Below, in pieces: positions 42,311-49,936 of a stretch of DNA of 64,000 bases (positions are counted from its first letter, which is position 1; each line of letters opens with the position of its first letter). The stretch is from Hyalangium ruber (GTDB lineage Bacteria > Myxococcota > Myxococcia > Myxococcales > Myxococcaceae). The notes under the pieces are model-generated. The model saw only the letters and a program-made list of their open reading frames with translations, was not told where the DNA came from and ran no database searches. The stretch spans positions 1-64,000 of the forward strand of contig NZ_JAXIVS010000013.1 in assembly GCF_034259325.1 (NCBI RefSeq). The letters run 5' to 3'. The position numbers were made by a program, and so were the translations under genes.

Positions 42311-43486
42311 ATGAGTGTTCGTCTCCCCCCCGCGAAAGAGTCGTCGAGGAGCGCCGCCGTTGGGACTTCCCAGCCTTCCTCCGGGACGGGGTGGCAGGCG
42401 ATCCCCCACATCAACCAGCTCCGCCCCAAGGGCGCCAACAAGGACTATGCCAACGGCGCCTACAACTGTGCGCCCGCCGTGGTGGCCATGGTGGCGCGGG
42501 GCTGGGGGCGGATGGGCCACCTGAATGACGCCGAGCTCATCCAGAAGCTCGGCAAGGGAATCGTCACCGACAAGGGGACGGATGCCGACGGGTTGACGCG
42601 GATGCTGGCGCGCGTGGACGTGCCTCCCGCGGGCGAGGCGCTGGGCGCCAACTACTCGGACAAGGCGCTGCGCGAGCACCTCAGCCAGGGCCACAAGCTC
42701 ATCGCTCAGGTGCAATCGTTCGATCCGAAGACACGGCAGGGCAGCGCCCACTATGTCCTCGTGCAGCGGGTGAACTCCCAGGGCAACTACGTCATCTCGG
42801 ATCCGCTGAGCAACAAGACCTCCGTGGTCACCCCCCGTCAGCTCCAGGAGGCGGTTCGCAAGGCCCCTCCGGATGGCGGCATGCTGATCCCCATCGCCAG
42901 TCCGAACGAGGGCAAGCAGGCGGCCGCCGCGCCCGCCAAGGCTCAGCCCGTGGCAGCGCCTGCTCCGCGCACTCCTCCCGCTGTCCCCGCCGCGCCGGCC
43001 CCGAAGTCGCCTCCGGCGACCCCGGACGCTTTCGAGCCCGCCAAGCCCTCCCTGGCCACGCTGGCGAAGGCCCTGAGTGGCCTGACGGCCGCCCCGCTGG
43101 CGCCCGATCCGAACGCCTTCACGGCGACCGATGAGGTCTTCGATGGCGTCGATACCTCCTACCGCGAGCAGGCCCCCGAGGTGGACGACCCGCTCATGCG
43201 CACCAACGAGGAGCACAACCAGTTCAAGCTGGATGTCTCCTATCGCGGCGCGGATGGGGCGGAGGCGACGCAGGACCAGCCCGTCACCCCGGAGTCGCTG
43301 AGCGCCGAGGAGTTCGCCCAGCAGCTCTTGAGCCTCAAGGAGAGCGGCGACGAGCAGGCGTACCAGACGCTCGCTCAGCTGGAGAAGAGCTCCTTCGACA
43401 AGGATGCCGCGGTGCTGGAGCACGTGAAGCGGACCGACAAGAAGCAGCCAGGCATCGGCAAGAAGACGACGGGAGTCGCCTTCTAG
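42311..43486 (+). CDS. C39-like papain-fold cysteine peptidase with disordered tail
   Basis: The N-terminal domain (about residues 28-195) fits the peptidase C39-like family: IPHINQL start, YNCAPAVVAM (catalytic Cys), GSAHYVLVQRV (His) and YVISDPLSNKTS (Asp). The second half is low-complexity Ala/Pro-rich (about 200-260) and then acidic. There is no signal peptide, so export, if any, would need another route. No ABC transporter lies nearby, so a bacteriocin-leader peptidase role is unlikely. Its target is unknown. Confidence 0.7.
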   Translation: MSVRLPPAKESSRSAAVGTSQPSSGTGWQAIPHINQLRPKGANKDYANGAYNCAPAVVAMVARGWGRMGHLNDAELIQKLGKGIVTDKGTDADGLTRMLARVDVPPAGEALGANYSDKALREHLSQGHKLIAQVQSFDPKTRQGSAHYVLVQRVNSQGNYVISDPLSNKTSVVTPRQLQEAVRKAPPDGGMLIPIASPNEGKQAAAAPAKAQPVAAPAPRTPPAVPAAPAPKSPPATPDAFEPAKPSLATLAKALSGLTAAPLAPDPNAFTATDEVFDGVDTSYREQAPEVDDPLMRTNEEHNQFKLDVSYRGADGAEATQDQPVTPESLSAEEFAQQLLSLKESGDEQAYQTLAQLEKSSFDKDAAVLEHVKRTDKKQPGIGKKTTGVAF

Positions 43487-43518
43487 GCTGCTCCGGCGTG
43501 CCCTAGGATGCGGGGGCC

Positions 43519-46323
43519 ATGGAGGAGTCCAAGACCCGAACCCTCGACGCGCCTGGGGAGTCCGACCGCGACGCGGTCACGCGCCCGGAGCGCGCCGGCG
43601 CCACCCGCCCGCACACGGGCTCGGACGCGCCCCTCCAGTCCCAGCTCTCCAGTGAGGGAGACGAGGGGGGCCACGAGCTGGAGCAGGGCACGCGCGTGCA
43701 GCGCTACATCCTGCTCAAGCCCCTGGGCAAGGGCGGCATGGGCGTGGTGTACGTCGCCTATGATCCGGATCTGGACCGCAAGGTGGCCCTCAAGCTGCTG
43801 CGCCCGGACCGCGAGGCGCCCGAGGGCCACACGGGGCGCGCCTGGATGCTCCGGGAGGCGCAGGCCATGGCCCGCGTCTCTCACCCGAATGTGATCTCCG
43901 TCTACGACGTGGGCACCTTCGGCGAGCAGGTCTTCCTGGCCATGGAGCTGCTGCCCGGTCGCAACCTCAGCGATCGGATCCGCCAGGAGAAATACACGTG
44001 GCGGGAGATCCTCCGCATCTTCCTGGAGGCGGGGCAGGGGCTCAGGGCCGCGCACCGGGCGGGGCTGGTACACCGGGACTTCAAGCCCGCCAATGTGCTC
44101 GTGGGTGAGGACGGGCGGGTGTGCGTGCTGGACTTTGGCCTGGCGCGACTGGCCGAGGTGTCCGAGGCGGAGGAGGAGGCCCGCGCAGGCGAGGCGGGGC
44201 GGCGAGAGCCGCGCACGGGCGATCCGCTCGCGCTGGCGCTGCCGGAGAGCAACCTCATGCTGGGCACGCCCCAGTACATGCCTCCGGAGCAGTACCTGGG
44301 GACCGGGGTGGACGCGCGCGCCGATCAGTTCAGCTTCTGCGCCTCGCTGTACTGGGCGCTCTACCGCCAGCGTCCCTTCGAGCCTCGCAAGGTGGCGCAG
44401 ACGGCGGCGGAGAGCTCCCGGGGCGCGCCGAACACCGGAGACTCCTGGCGACGGTTGCCCCATGTCACCGCGGCCCAGGAGCCACCCGCTGACTCGCCCG
44501 TGCCGAGCTGGGTTCGCCGCGCGGTGATGCGGGGACTGTCGCTGCACCCGGAGGCCCGCTTCCCCTCCATGGATGCGCTGCTGGAGGCGCTCTCGCAGGA
44601 GCAGCGCCGCGTGCAGCGACGTGGAGCTTGGGCGGCGATGGGCACGCTGGCGCTGGCTGCCGCGGGAGGGGGCATGTACCTCTTCCACCAGAGCCGGCTG
44701 TGCGCGGGGGCCGAGCCCCTGGTGGCCTCTGTGTGGGGACCGGAGACTCGGCGCCAGGTGGAGGCTGCCTTCACGGCCACGGGCCAGCCCTTCGCGGCGG
44801 AGACAGCCCTCAAGGTAGGCCGCATCCTGGATGGGTACGCGGGCGACTGGGCGCGTGTACACACCGAGGCATGCGAGGCCACACGCGTGCGCGGCGAGCA
44901 GACGGAGGAGCTGCTGTCGATGCGCATGGTGTGCCTGGAGCGGCGCCGCAAGGATCTGGGGGCGCTCACGGGTGTGCTGTCCGAGGCGGATGCCCAGGTG
45001 GTGGAGCGGGCGGTGGAAGCCGTCTCGGCCCTGCCGTCGCTGCAGCCTTGCCAGGACATCGCTTCCTTGGCGGAGCAGCCTCCGCTGCCCGCGGATCCGG
45101 CGGTGCGTGCCAGCATCGAGAAGCTCGGGGAGCGCATCGCCCAGGTGAAGGCGCTCCAGGACGCGGGCCGGTACAAGGCGGGGGTGGAGTTGGCGCGGCA
45201 GTTGGAGCCCGAGGTGGTCGCCACCGCCTATCTGCCGCTCCAGGCCGAGCTGCGCTTCCACCTGGGCTGGCTGCTGCAGCAGGAGGGCGAGGTGGAGGAG
45301 GGCATCCGCCAGCTCGAGCGGGCCTTCGACACGGCGGAGTCGGGCCGCTCGGATCGCACGCGGCTGGAGGTGCTCACCAAGCTCATCTACACGTTCGCCA
45401 GCAACGGCCACCCGGAGGAGGCGGAGCGGTGGGGCAGGGTGGCGGTGGCGATCCTGAACCGGATGGGCGGAGAGCCGCCGCTGGCGCTCGATCTGAATGG
45501 GAACCTGGGCTACGTGGCGCTGCTGCGAGGGCACTACCAGGACGCGTGGGACTCCTTCGAGAGGGCGCGAGCGCTGGCGGAGACGACGCTGGGGCCCGAG
45601 GACCCGAAGCGGGCGAAGGTGAGCCACGGCCTGGGGCTGGCGGCGCTGCGCCTGGGGCAGTACCCGAAGGCCATCGAGTTGCTCGGCGCGTCGTTGCGGC
45701 AGACCGAGGCGGCCAAGGGCCCACAGCATCCGGAGGTTGCCACGCGGCACACCATGCTCGCCACGGCCTATCGGGAGAGCGGGGATCTGGAGAATGCGCT
45801 GACGCATGTGCGGCAGGCGCTCGAGGTGCGCAAAGCCACGCAGGGGCCGGAGCACCTGGACGTGGCGGACACGATGGATGAGCTGGGCATGAGCCTCATC
45901 GCGCTGAAGCGCCATGACGAGGCAGTGCAGACGTTCCGTGAGGCATTGGCGATCAAGCGCAAGGTGCTAGGCGATCAGCACCCGGACCTGTCCTATTCGT
46001 ATGACGGCATCGGTCAGGCGCTCCTGGCGCAGGGCCGGCCGGTGGAGGCCATCGAGCCGCTGCGGCAAGCGCTCTCCTACGAGGAGACGGAGCCCGAGGG
46101 GCTGGCGCAGACGGGCTTCGCCCTGGCCAAGGCGCTCTGGGAGGTAGGCCCGGAGAGGGAGCAGGCGCGCGGGGAAGCGGGGCGGGCCCGTGAGCGGTAC
46201 GCGAAGCTGGAGAAGCCCGAGCAGGTGGCGGAGATCGACACCTGGCTGGCCTCGCACCCGGAAGAGGCACCTCGCGCCGAGCCCCCGCAGAAGGTGCGCG
46301 CCCCGAAGAGACGCACACGTTAG
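43519..46323 (+). CDS. Ser/Thr protein kinase with C-terminal TPR domain
   Basis: The kinase domain (about residues 60-360) has GKGGMGVVYVAYD (P-loop), VALKLL (Lys), HRDFKPANVLV (catalytic loop), DFGLARL and GTPQYMPPEQY (APE region). One membrane segment follows (about 373-392, WAAMGTLALAAAGGGMYLF). The C-terminal part contains TPR repeats, the last ones of the 42-residue type (LAIKRKVLGDQHPDLSYSYD). This is the common myxobacterial kinase-TPR layout for protein-protein signalling. It starts about 30 bases after the C39-like gene, so the two may be co-transcribed. Confidence 0.92.
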   Translation: MEESKTRTLDAPGESDRDAVTRPERAGATRPHTGSDAPLQSQLSSEGDEGGHELEQGTRVQRYILLKPLGKGGMGVVYVAYDPDLDRKVALKLLRPDREAPEGHTGRAWMLREAQAMARVSHPNVISVYDVGTFGEQVFLAMELLPGRNLSDRIRQEKYTWREILRIFLEAGQGLRAAHRAGLVHRDFKPANVLVGEDGRVCVLDFGLARLAEVSEAEEEARAGEAGRREPRTGDPLALALPESNLMLGTPQYMPPEQYLGTGVDARADQFSFCASLYWALYRQRPFEPRKVAQTAAESSRGAPNTGDSWRRLPHVTAAQEPPADSPVPSWVRRAVMRGLSLHPEARFPSMDALLEALSQEQRRVQRRGAWAAMGTLALAAAGGGMYLFHQSRLCAGAEPLVASVWGPETRRQVEAAFTATGQPFAAETALKVGRILDGYAGDWARVHTEACEATRVRGEQTEELLSMRMVCLERRRKDLGALTGVLSEADAQVVERAVEAVSALPSLQPCQDIASLAEQPPLPADPAVRASIEKLGERIAQVKALQDAGRYKAGVELARQLEPEVVATAYLPLQAELRFHLGWLLQQEGEVEEGIRQLERAFDTAESGRSDRTRLEVLTKLIYTFASNGHPEEAERWGRVAVAILNRMGGEPPLALDLNGNLGYVALLRGHYQDAWDSFERARALAETTLGPEDPKRAKVSHGLGLAALRLGQYPKAIELLGASLRQTEAAKGPQHPEVATRHTMLATAYRESGDLENALTHVRQALEVRKATQGPEHLDVADTMDELGMSLIALKRHDEAVQTFREALAIKRKVLGDQHPDLSYSYDGIGQALLAQGRPVEAIEPLRQALSYEETEPEGLAQTGFALAKALWEVGPEREQARGEAGRARERYAKLEKPEQVAEIDTWLASHPEEAPRAEPPQKVRAPKRRTR

Positions 46324-46331
46324 GAAGGAAC

Positions 46332-46378
46332 ACACCCGGGGTGCCCCATGGAGTCTGGGATGCCCCTCTACCGGGTGT
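46332..46378 (+). terminator. Terminator between convergent genes
   Basis: ACACCCGG and CCGGGTGT pair at the base of a long hairpin, with further complementarity inside (GGTGCCCC / GGGATGCC). It lies between the kinase stop and the convergent LysR gene and could serve both. Confidence 0.5.
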
Positions 46379-46390
46379 TCTGTATCCCGC

Positions 46391-47275
46391 TCAGGCAGAA
46401 GGCAGCGCCAGCAGCCAGTCCACGAACACTCGCGCCGAGGCCCGCAGGCGTCGATGCGAGGGATACACCACGTAGTAGCTGAAGCGCGCCTTCAGCGACG
46501 GCCCCGGCAGCTGCACCAGCCTCCCCTCGGACAGATACGGCGCCGCGATGTGCTCGCGGGCCAGCGCCGCTCCCATTCCAAAGGCGGCCGCGTTCAATGC
46601 ATCCGTCGTGTCGCTGAAGGTGTAGCGCTCGTCGAGCCTGGCGCCGTGAACGCCGGCCGCGCGGAACCAGTCGTGCCAGCCCTGCCGCGAGAGATCGGAG
46701 ATCAACGGCAGCCGCGCGACCTGGGCGGGCTCCGTGAGGGTGGCCAGTCCCGGCAGCTTCGGCGACGCGACAGGGAACAAGGCCTCGTCCATGAGGTGCT
46801 GCGCCGTCAGCCCCGGCCAATGCCCGGGGCCATAGCGGATGCCCAGATCCGGTCCGCTCTCGTCGAAGCGCGTCAGCGCCGCCTCTGTGTCCACGGTGAG
46901 CCGGATCTGCGGATGCGCGGCCGTGAACGCCGGCAACCGCGGTAGCAGCCAGGTGTAGGTCAGCGAGTGCAGCGTGGTGATGCGCACACGCTCCTGCTCC
47001 TCGCGCGCCGAGCGAAGGCCGCGCAGCACGCTGTCCACGTCGGCCAGGGCGGTGCTGGCGGCGTCGGCCAATTGGCGACCCTCGGCGGTCAAGGACACGC
47101 CACGCGCATGGCGCTGGAACAGCGCCACGTCCAGATCTGCCTCCAGCTTGCGCACGTGGTGGCTGACCGCGCTCGCGGTGAGGTGCAGCTCGTCGGCGGC
47201 ATGGGTGAAGTTCTGGTGGCGAGCAGCGGCCTCGAACGCCGCCAGCGCCGACAGCCAGTCGGGACGCAGGGCCAT
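46391..47275 (-). CDS. LysR-family transcriptional regulator
   Basis: The 294-residue protein has the N-terminal LysR helix-turn-helix (LSALAAFEAAARHQNFTHAA, ELHLTASAVSHHVRKLEADL, LFQRHARGVSLTAEGRQL) and a substrate-binding domain (LHSLTYTWLLPRLPAFTAAH). The GcvA/AmpR-like DWLSALxAFEAAAR start is typical. The ATG at 47275 has GAGG upstream; the frame open to 47365 adds only unlikely residues. It is divergent from an EamA transporter across 140 bases and probably regulates that gene. Confidence 0.92.
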   Translation of the reverse strand: MALRPDWLSALAAFEAAARHQNFTHAADELHLTASAVSHHVRKLEADLDVALFQRHARGVSLTAEGRQLADAASTALADVDSVLRGLRSAREEQERVRITTLHSLTYTWLLPRLPAFTAAHPQIRLTVDTEAALTRFDESGPDLGIRYGPGHWPGLTAQHLMDEALFPVASPKLPGLATLTEPAQVARLPLISDLSRQGWHDWFRAAGVHGARLDERYTFSDTTDALNAAAFGMGAALAREHIAAPYLSEGRLVQLPGPSLKARFSYYVVYPSHRRLRASARVFVDWLLALPSA

Positions 47276-47414
47276 GGTGAGCCTCAAATCTGGTTTGTGT
47301 CTGACCTCAATACGATGCGCTTGTGCCAGGGGACCCCGGTAGCTAAGCAAAGGCAGTCTAGCCACAAAGCGGATGGTTGCCGCAGCCTTCCCTCAGCCCA
47401 CGAGAGTCCTTTCC

Positions 47415-48314
47415 ATGCGCTCGATCGATGCTGTCCCGGTCCCCCTGGACGCCCCCAACACCCAGGCCTGGCGGACGCCGCTGGAGCTGGCCCTGCTCGG
47501 CGCCATCTGGGGCGCTTCCTTCATGTTCATGCGCGTGGCCGCCAAGGACTTCGGTGCCGTGCCGCTGGTCGAAATCCGGCTGGGGCTGGGCGCGCTGGTG
47601 CTGCTGCCGTTCCTGTGGCGCGCGCGTGCGTCGTTCCCTCTGAAGCGGTGGCCCATGCTCGTGCTGGTGGGCGTGATCAACTCGGCCATCCCCTTCCTGC
47701 TGTTCGCCTGGGCCGCTCAGCGCGCGCCGGCCGGCATCGGCGCGATCGCCAACTCGATGGCGGTGCTGTTCACCGCGCTGGTGGGCGCCCTCTTCTTCGG
47801 AGAGAAGATCGGCGCGCGCCGCGCAATCGCGCTGGTGGTCGGCTTCGTCGGCGTGGTGGTGCTCGCCAGCGGCAAGACGGCGGGCGCGAGCATCGGCTGG
47901 GCGGTGGCCGCGGGCTCGACCGCAGCCTTCTTGTACGGCATCGGCGGGAACCTGGTGCGCAGGCACCTGACCGGTCTTCCGCCCGCCGCGGTTGCCGCCG
48001 CCACGCTCGGCACCGCGGCCCTGATGGCGCTGCCATTCGCGATCGCGCAATGGCCGCAGCAGGAGATCCCGGCCCGGTCGTGGTTCTCCGTGGCGATGAT
48101 CGGCGTGCTCTGCACGGGCATCGCCTACACCATCTTCTACCGCCTGATTCAGCGCATTGGCGCCGGCCGAGCGGCGACCGTGACCTACCTCGTCCCGCTG
48201 TTCGGCGTGACGTGGGCGTGGCTGCTGCTCGACGAGGCACTGACGTTGACCATGGGCATCGCCGGCATGCTCATCCTCGGCAGCGTGGCACTGAGCCAGC
48301 GCGCCTCGCGCTGA
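47415..48314 (+). CDS. EamA/DMT-family membrane transporter
   Basis: The 299-residue protein has about ten predicted membrane segments and two EamA repeats (LALLGAIWGASFMFMRVAA..., and VAAGSTAAFLYGIGGNLVRR...), ending in WAWLLLDEALTLTMGIAGML. DMT exporters move amino acids, drugs or other metabolites; the substrate is unknown. The ATG at 47415 is chosen; an in-frame ATG at 47373 would add 14 residues. Divergence from the LysR gene suggests inducible export. Confidence 0.9.
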   Translation: MRSIDAVPVPLDAPNTQAWRTPLELALLGAIWGASFMFMRVAAKDFGAVPLVEIRLGLGALVLLPFLWRARASFPLKRWPMLVLVGVINSAIPFLLFAWAAQRAPAGIGAIANSMAVLFTALVGALFFGEKIGARRAIALVVGFVGVVVLASGKTAGASIGWAVAAGSTAAFLYGIGGNLVRRHLTGLPPAAVAAATLGTAALMALPFAIAQWPQQEIPARSWFSVAMIGVLCTGIAYTIFYRLIQRIGAGRAATVTYLVPLFGVTWAWLLLDEALTLTMGIAGMLILGSVALSQRASR

Positions 48315-48405
48315 CCCGCCCGATCACCAGCGCCTTGGTCGCGGCCACCCAGGCCGGTCCACAAGCCCCACCGCACCCTTCGCCGCTGCCAGTACCCTTT
48401 TGGAG

Positions 48406-48460
48406 TGGAGGCGGCGGGAATCGGACCCGCGGCGAGGGGCGAGGCGGCAACCTGCTCGCG
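48406..48460 (-). repeat. tmRNA (ssrA) 3'-end-like fragment, copy 3
   Basis: On the minus strand the end reads CGCGGGTCCGATTCCCGC then CGCCTCCA, the T-arm and acceptor block of the other copies with one loop change (TTCG to TCCG). It lies directly after the stop of the alpha/beta hydrolase on the same strand. Weaker similarity (TTGCCGCCTCGCCCCTCGCC) precedes it. No 5' half of an RNA gene is present. Confidence 0.5.
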
Positions 48461-49393
48461 TCAGGTGCTCGCGAGCGCCCCCTCGATTGCCTCGAAGACG
48501 AGTGTCGGCGCATCGATCCAGGGCGCGTGCCCGGCATCTGGAATCCGTACCATGCGCACCCGGGGGTTACTGGCCGCGACCGCCTCGCCCTCTTCGGGCG
48601 CTCCCCACGCGTCCTTCTCGCCCCACACGAAGGTCGTCGGCACCGACAGGTCCTTCCAGCGCGCAGAGAGCAGCAACTCCTTCTTCATCCCGAACACGTC
48701 GAAGGCCCGGTCGATCAGCGTGAACCAGCTCGCGGCATTGCGGAGCTGGCTCGCGGTCAGGGCATCGAGGAACTCGTCCTCCAGCCGTTCCGGATGCGCC
48801 ACGAGGAGTTGCTTCCAGAAGGCACGGCTGCTGTCGCGCGTGGGCCGCCGCATCATCGAGCGCACGAGCGCCTTGAGCCCCGGCAGCGTGCCCAGCCGCA
48901 TCTGCAAGGGTAGGGCGCGCGTGATCCCTGCTGGAGCCGCGACGAGCACCAGCCGAATCATCCGTTCCGGATGAGTCAGCGCGAAGTCGACAGCCCAGAG
49001 ACCTCCCATGGAGCACGCCACGATCGGCACGCTCGGGAGGCCCTCGGCGTCGAGGATGTCGCCGAGGAAGCGCCGCGAGTGCGCCAGCAGATCCACGCCG
49101 CGATAGTCGAATGGATCCGCCAGGCCGTGTCCGGGCCTGTCCACCGCCATCACGCGGTACTTCCGCGCGAGCGATGGCAGGAGGGGGCCCCACTGGAGCG
49201 CCTCACCCAGGCCGCCGTGGAGCAGTAGCAGCGGGGGGCCATCACCCAGCTCGATCGCCTGCGTCGAGCCTCCTGACCAGCGCACCCGGCGCGTGCGGTG
49301 TCCCGGGGCGCAGCGGTTGAGATAGGCAGCCTGGGCGGACTCGAGAGCACGGTCGAGTCCGCCAGCAGAATCGAGGAGGGGCGTGTTCTCCAT
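48461..49393 (-). CDS. Alpha/beta hydrolase
   Basis: The 310-residue protein has the alpha/beta hydrolase landmarks: LLLLHGGLGEALQWGPLL (oxyanion HG), VDRPGHG, VACSMGGLWAV (nucleophile Ser in S-M-G-G), FVWGEKDAWGAP (acid Asp) and DAGHAPWIDAP (catalytic His). There is no signal peptide. The substrate is not predictable. The ATG at 49393 is about 23 bases after a tmRNA-like fragment and the stop is directly before another, so the gene is framed by the two repeats. Confidence 0.88.
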   Translation of the reverse strand: MENTPLLDSAGGLDRALESAQAAYLNRCAPGHRTRRVRWSGGSTQAIELGDGPPLLLLHGGLGEALQWGPLLPSLARKYRVMAVDRPGHGLADPFDYRGVDLLAHSRRFLGDILDAEGLPSVPIVACSMGGLWAVDFALTHPERMIRLVLVAAPAGITRALPLQMRLGTLPGLKALVRSMMRRPTRDSSRAFWKQLLVAHPERLEDEFLDALTASQLRNAASWFTLIDRAFDVFGMKKELLLSARWKDLSVPTTFVWGEKDAWGAPEEGEAVAASNPRVRMVRIPDAGHAPWIDAPTLVFEAIEGALAST

Positions 49394-49415
49394 CCTGGGA
49401 GCTTACCGTCTTGAA

Positions 49416-49495
49416 TGGAGGCAGCGGGAATCGAAGCCGCAGCTCGGCGAGAGCAAAACCCCAAGCAGGTCGCGCTGTTACCGGCTAACGCGACG
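49416..49495 (-). repeat. tmRNA (ssrA) 3'-end-like fragment, copy 4
   Basis: On the minus strand this reads CCGGTAACAGCGCGACCTGC, then TTGGGGTTTTGCTC and CGGCTTCGATTCCCGCTG-CCTCCA. It aligns with copy 2 (8.9 kb) for about 75 bases with roughly 70 per cent identity by eye. The T-stem keeps pairing except for two changes. It directly follows the cupin gene stop on the same strand. Confidence 0.55.
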
Positions 49496-49503
49496 AATTG
49501 GGG

Positions 49504-49854
49504 CTAGCGCACATCACCTGGGGGATGCTCCTTGAACCACTGGGCAATGCCCTCCATCTCGGGCTCGAAGACGCCCGGGGTGAAGTTGAGCATCCCTGCG
49601 CGCTGCTGGCTCCGGTTCTGGAAATCGTGGGTCACCCCTCCTGGCACGAGCACGAATGAGCCGGGGGACGCATCGATCCACTTCTTTCCGACCAGGATGC
49701 TCATCGTGCCTGCGATGATGAAGAACACATCATCCTCCGGGTGCGAGTGCGCACCAGGGCCCCTGGTGTTCGGCTCAAGCCACCATTCGGAGATGGAGTA
49801 GGCCCGCGCCGTCTCGTCGCAGTCAGCCTTGAACACGGCGTTGATCCTTCCCAT
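49504..49854 (-). CDS. Small cupin-domain protein
   Basis: The protein has a single cupin barrel: GAHSHPEDDVFFIIAGTMSI (motif 1 with His, His, Glu-type ligands), KKWIDASPGSFVLVPGGVTH (motif 2) and DFQNRS. Homologues I recall begin about 17 residues earlier with MRRxEPVL. Here the same residues are encoded (RRIEPVLTPGGG), but the codon at the expected start (49905) is GTC, not GTG or ATG, although TGGAG lies five bases upstream. The ATG at 49854 is therefore given as the conservative start. An in-frame ATG at 49998 inside the upstream gene is the alternative. Confidence 0.65.
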   Translation of the reverse strand: MGRINAVFKADCDETARAYSISEWWLEPNTRGPGAHSHPEDDVFFIIAGTMSILVGKKWIDASPGSFVLVPGGVTHDFQNRSQQRAGMLNFTPGVFEPEMEGIAQWFKEHPPGDVR

Positions 49855-49936
49855 CGGATACTGACGCCCCCCACCAGGGGTGAGAACGGGCTCAATCCTT
49901 CTGACGCCGGCTCCACACCCTCCTGTGAGAGTTGAA

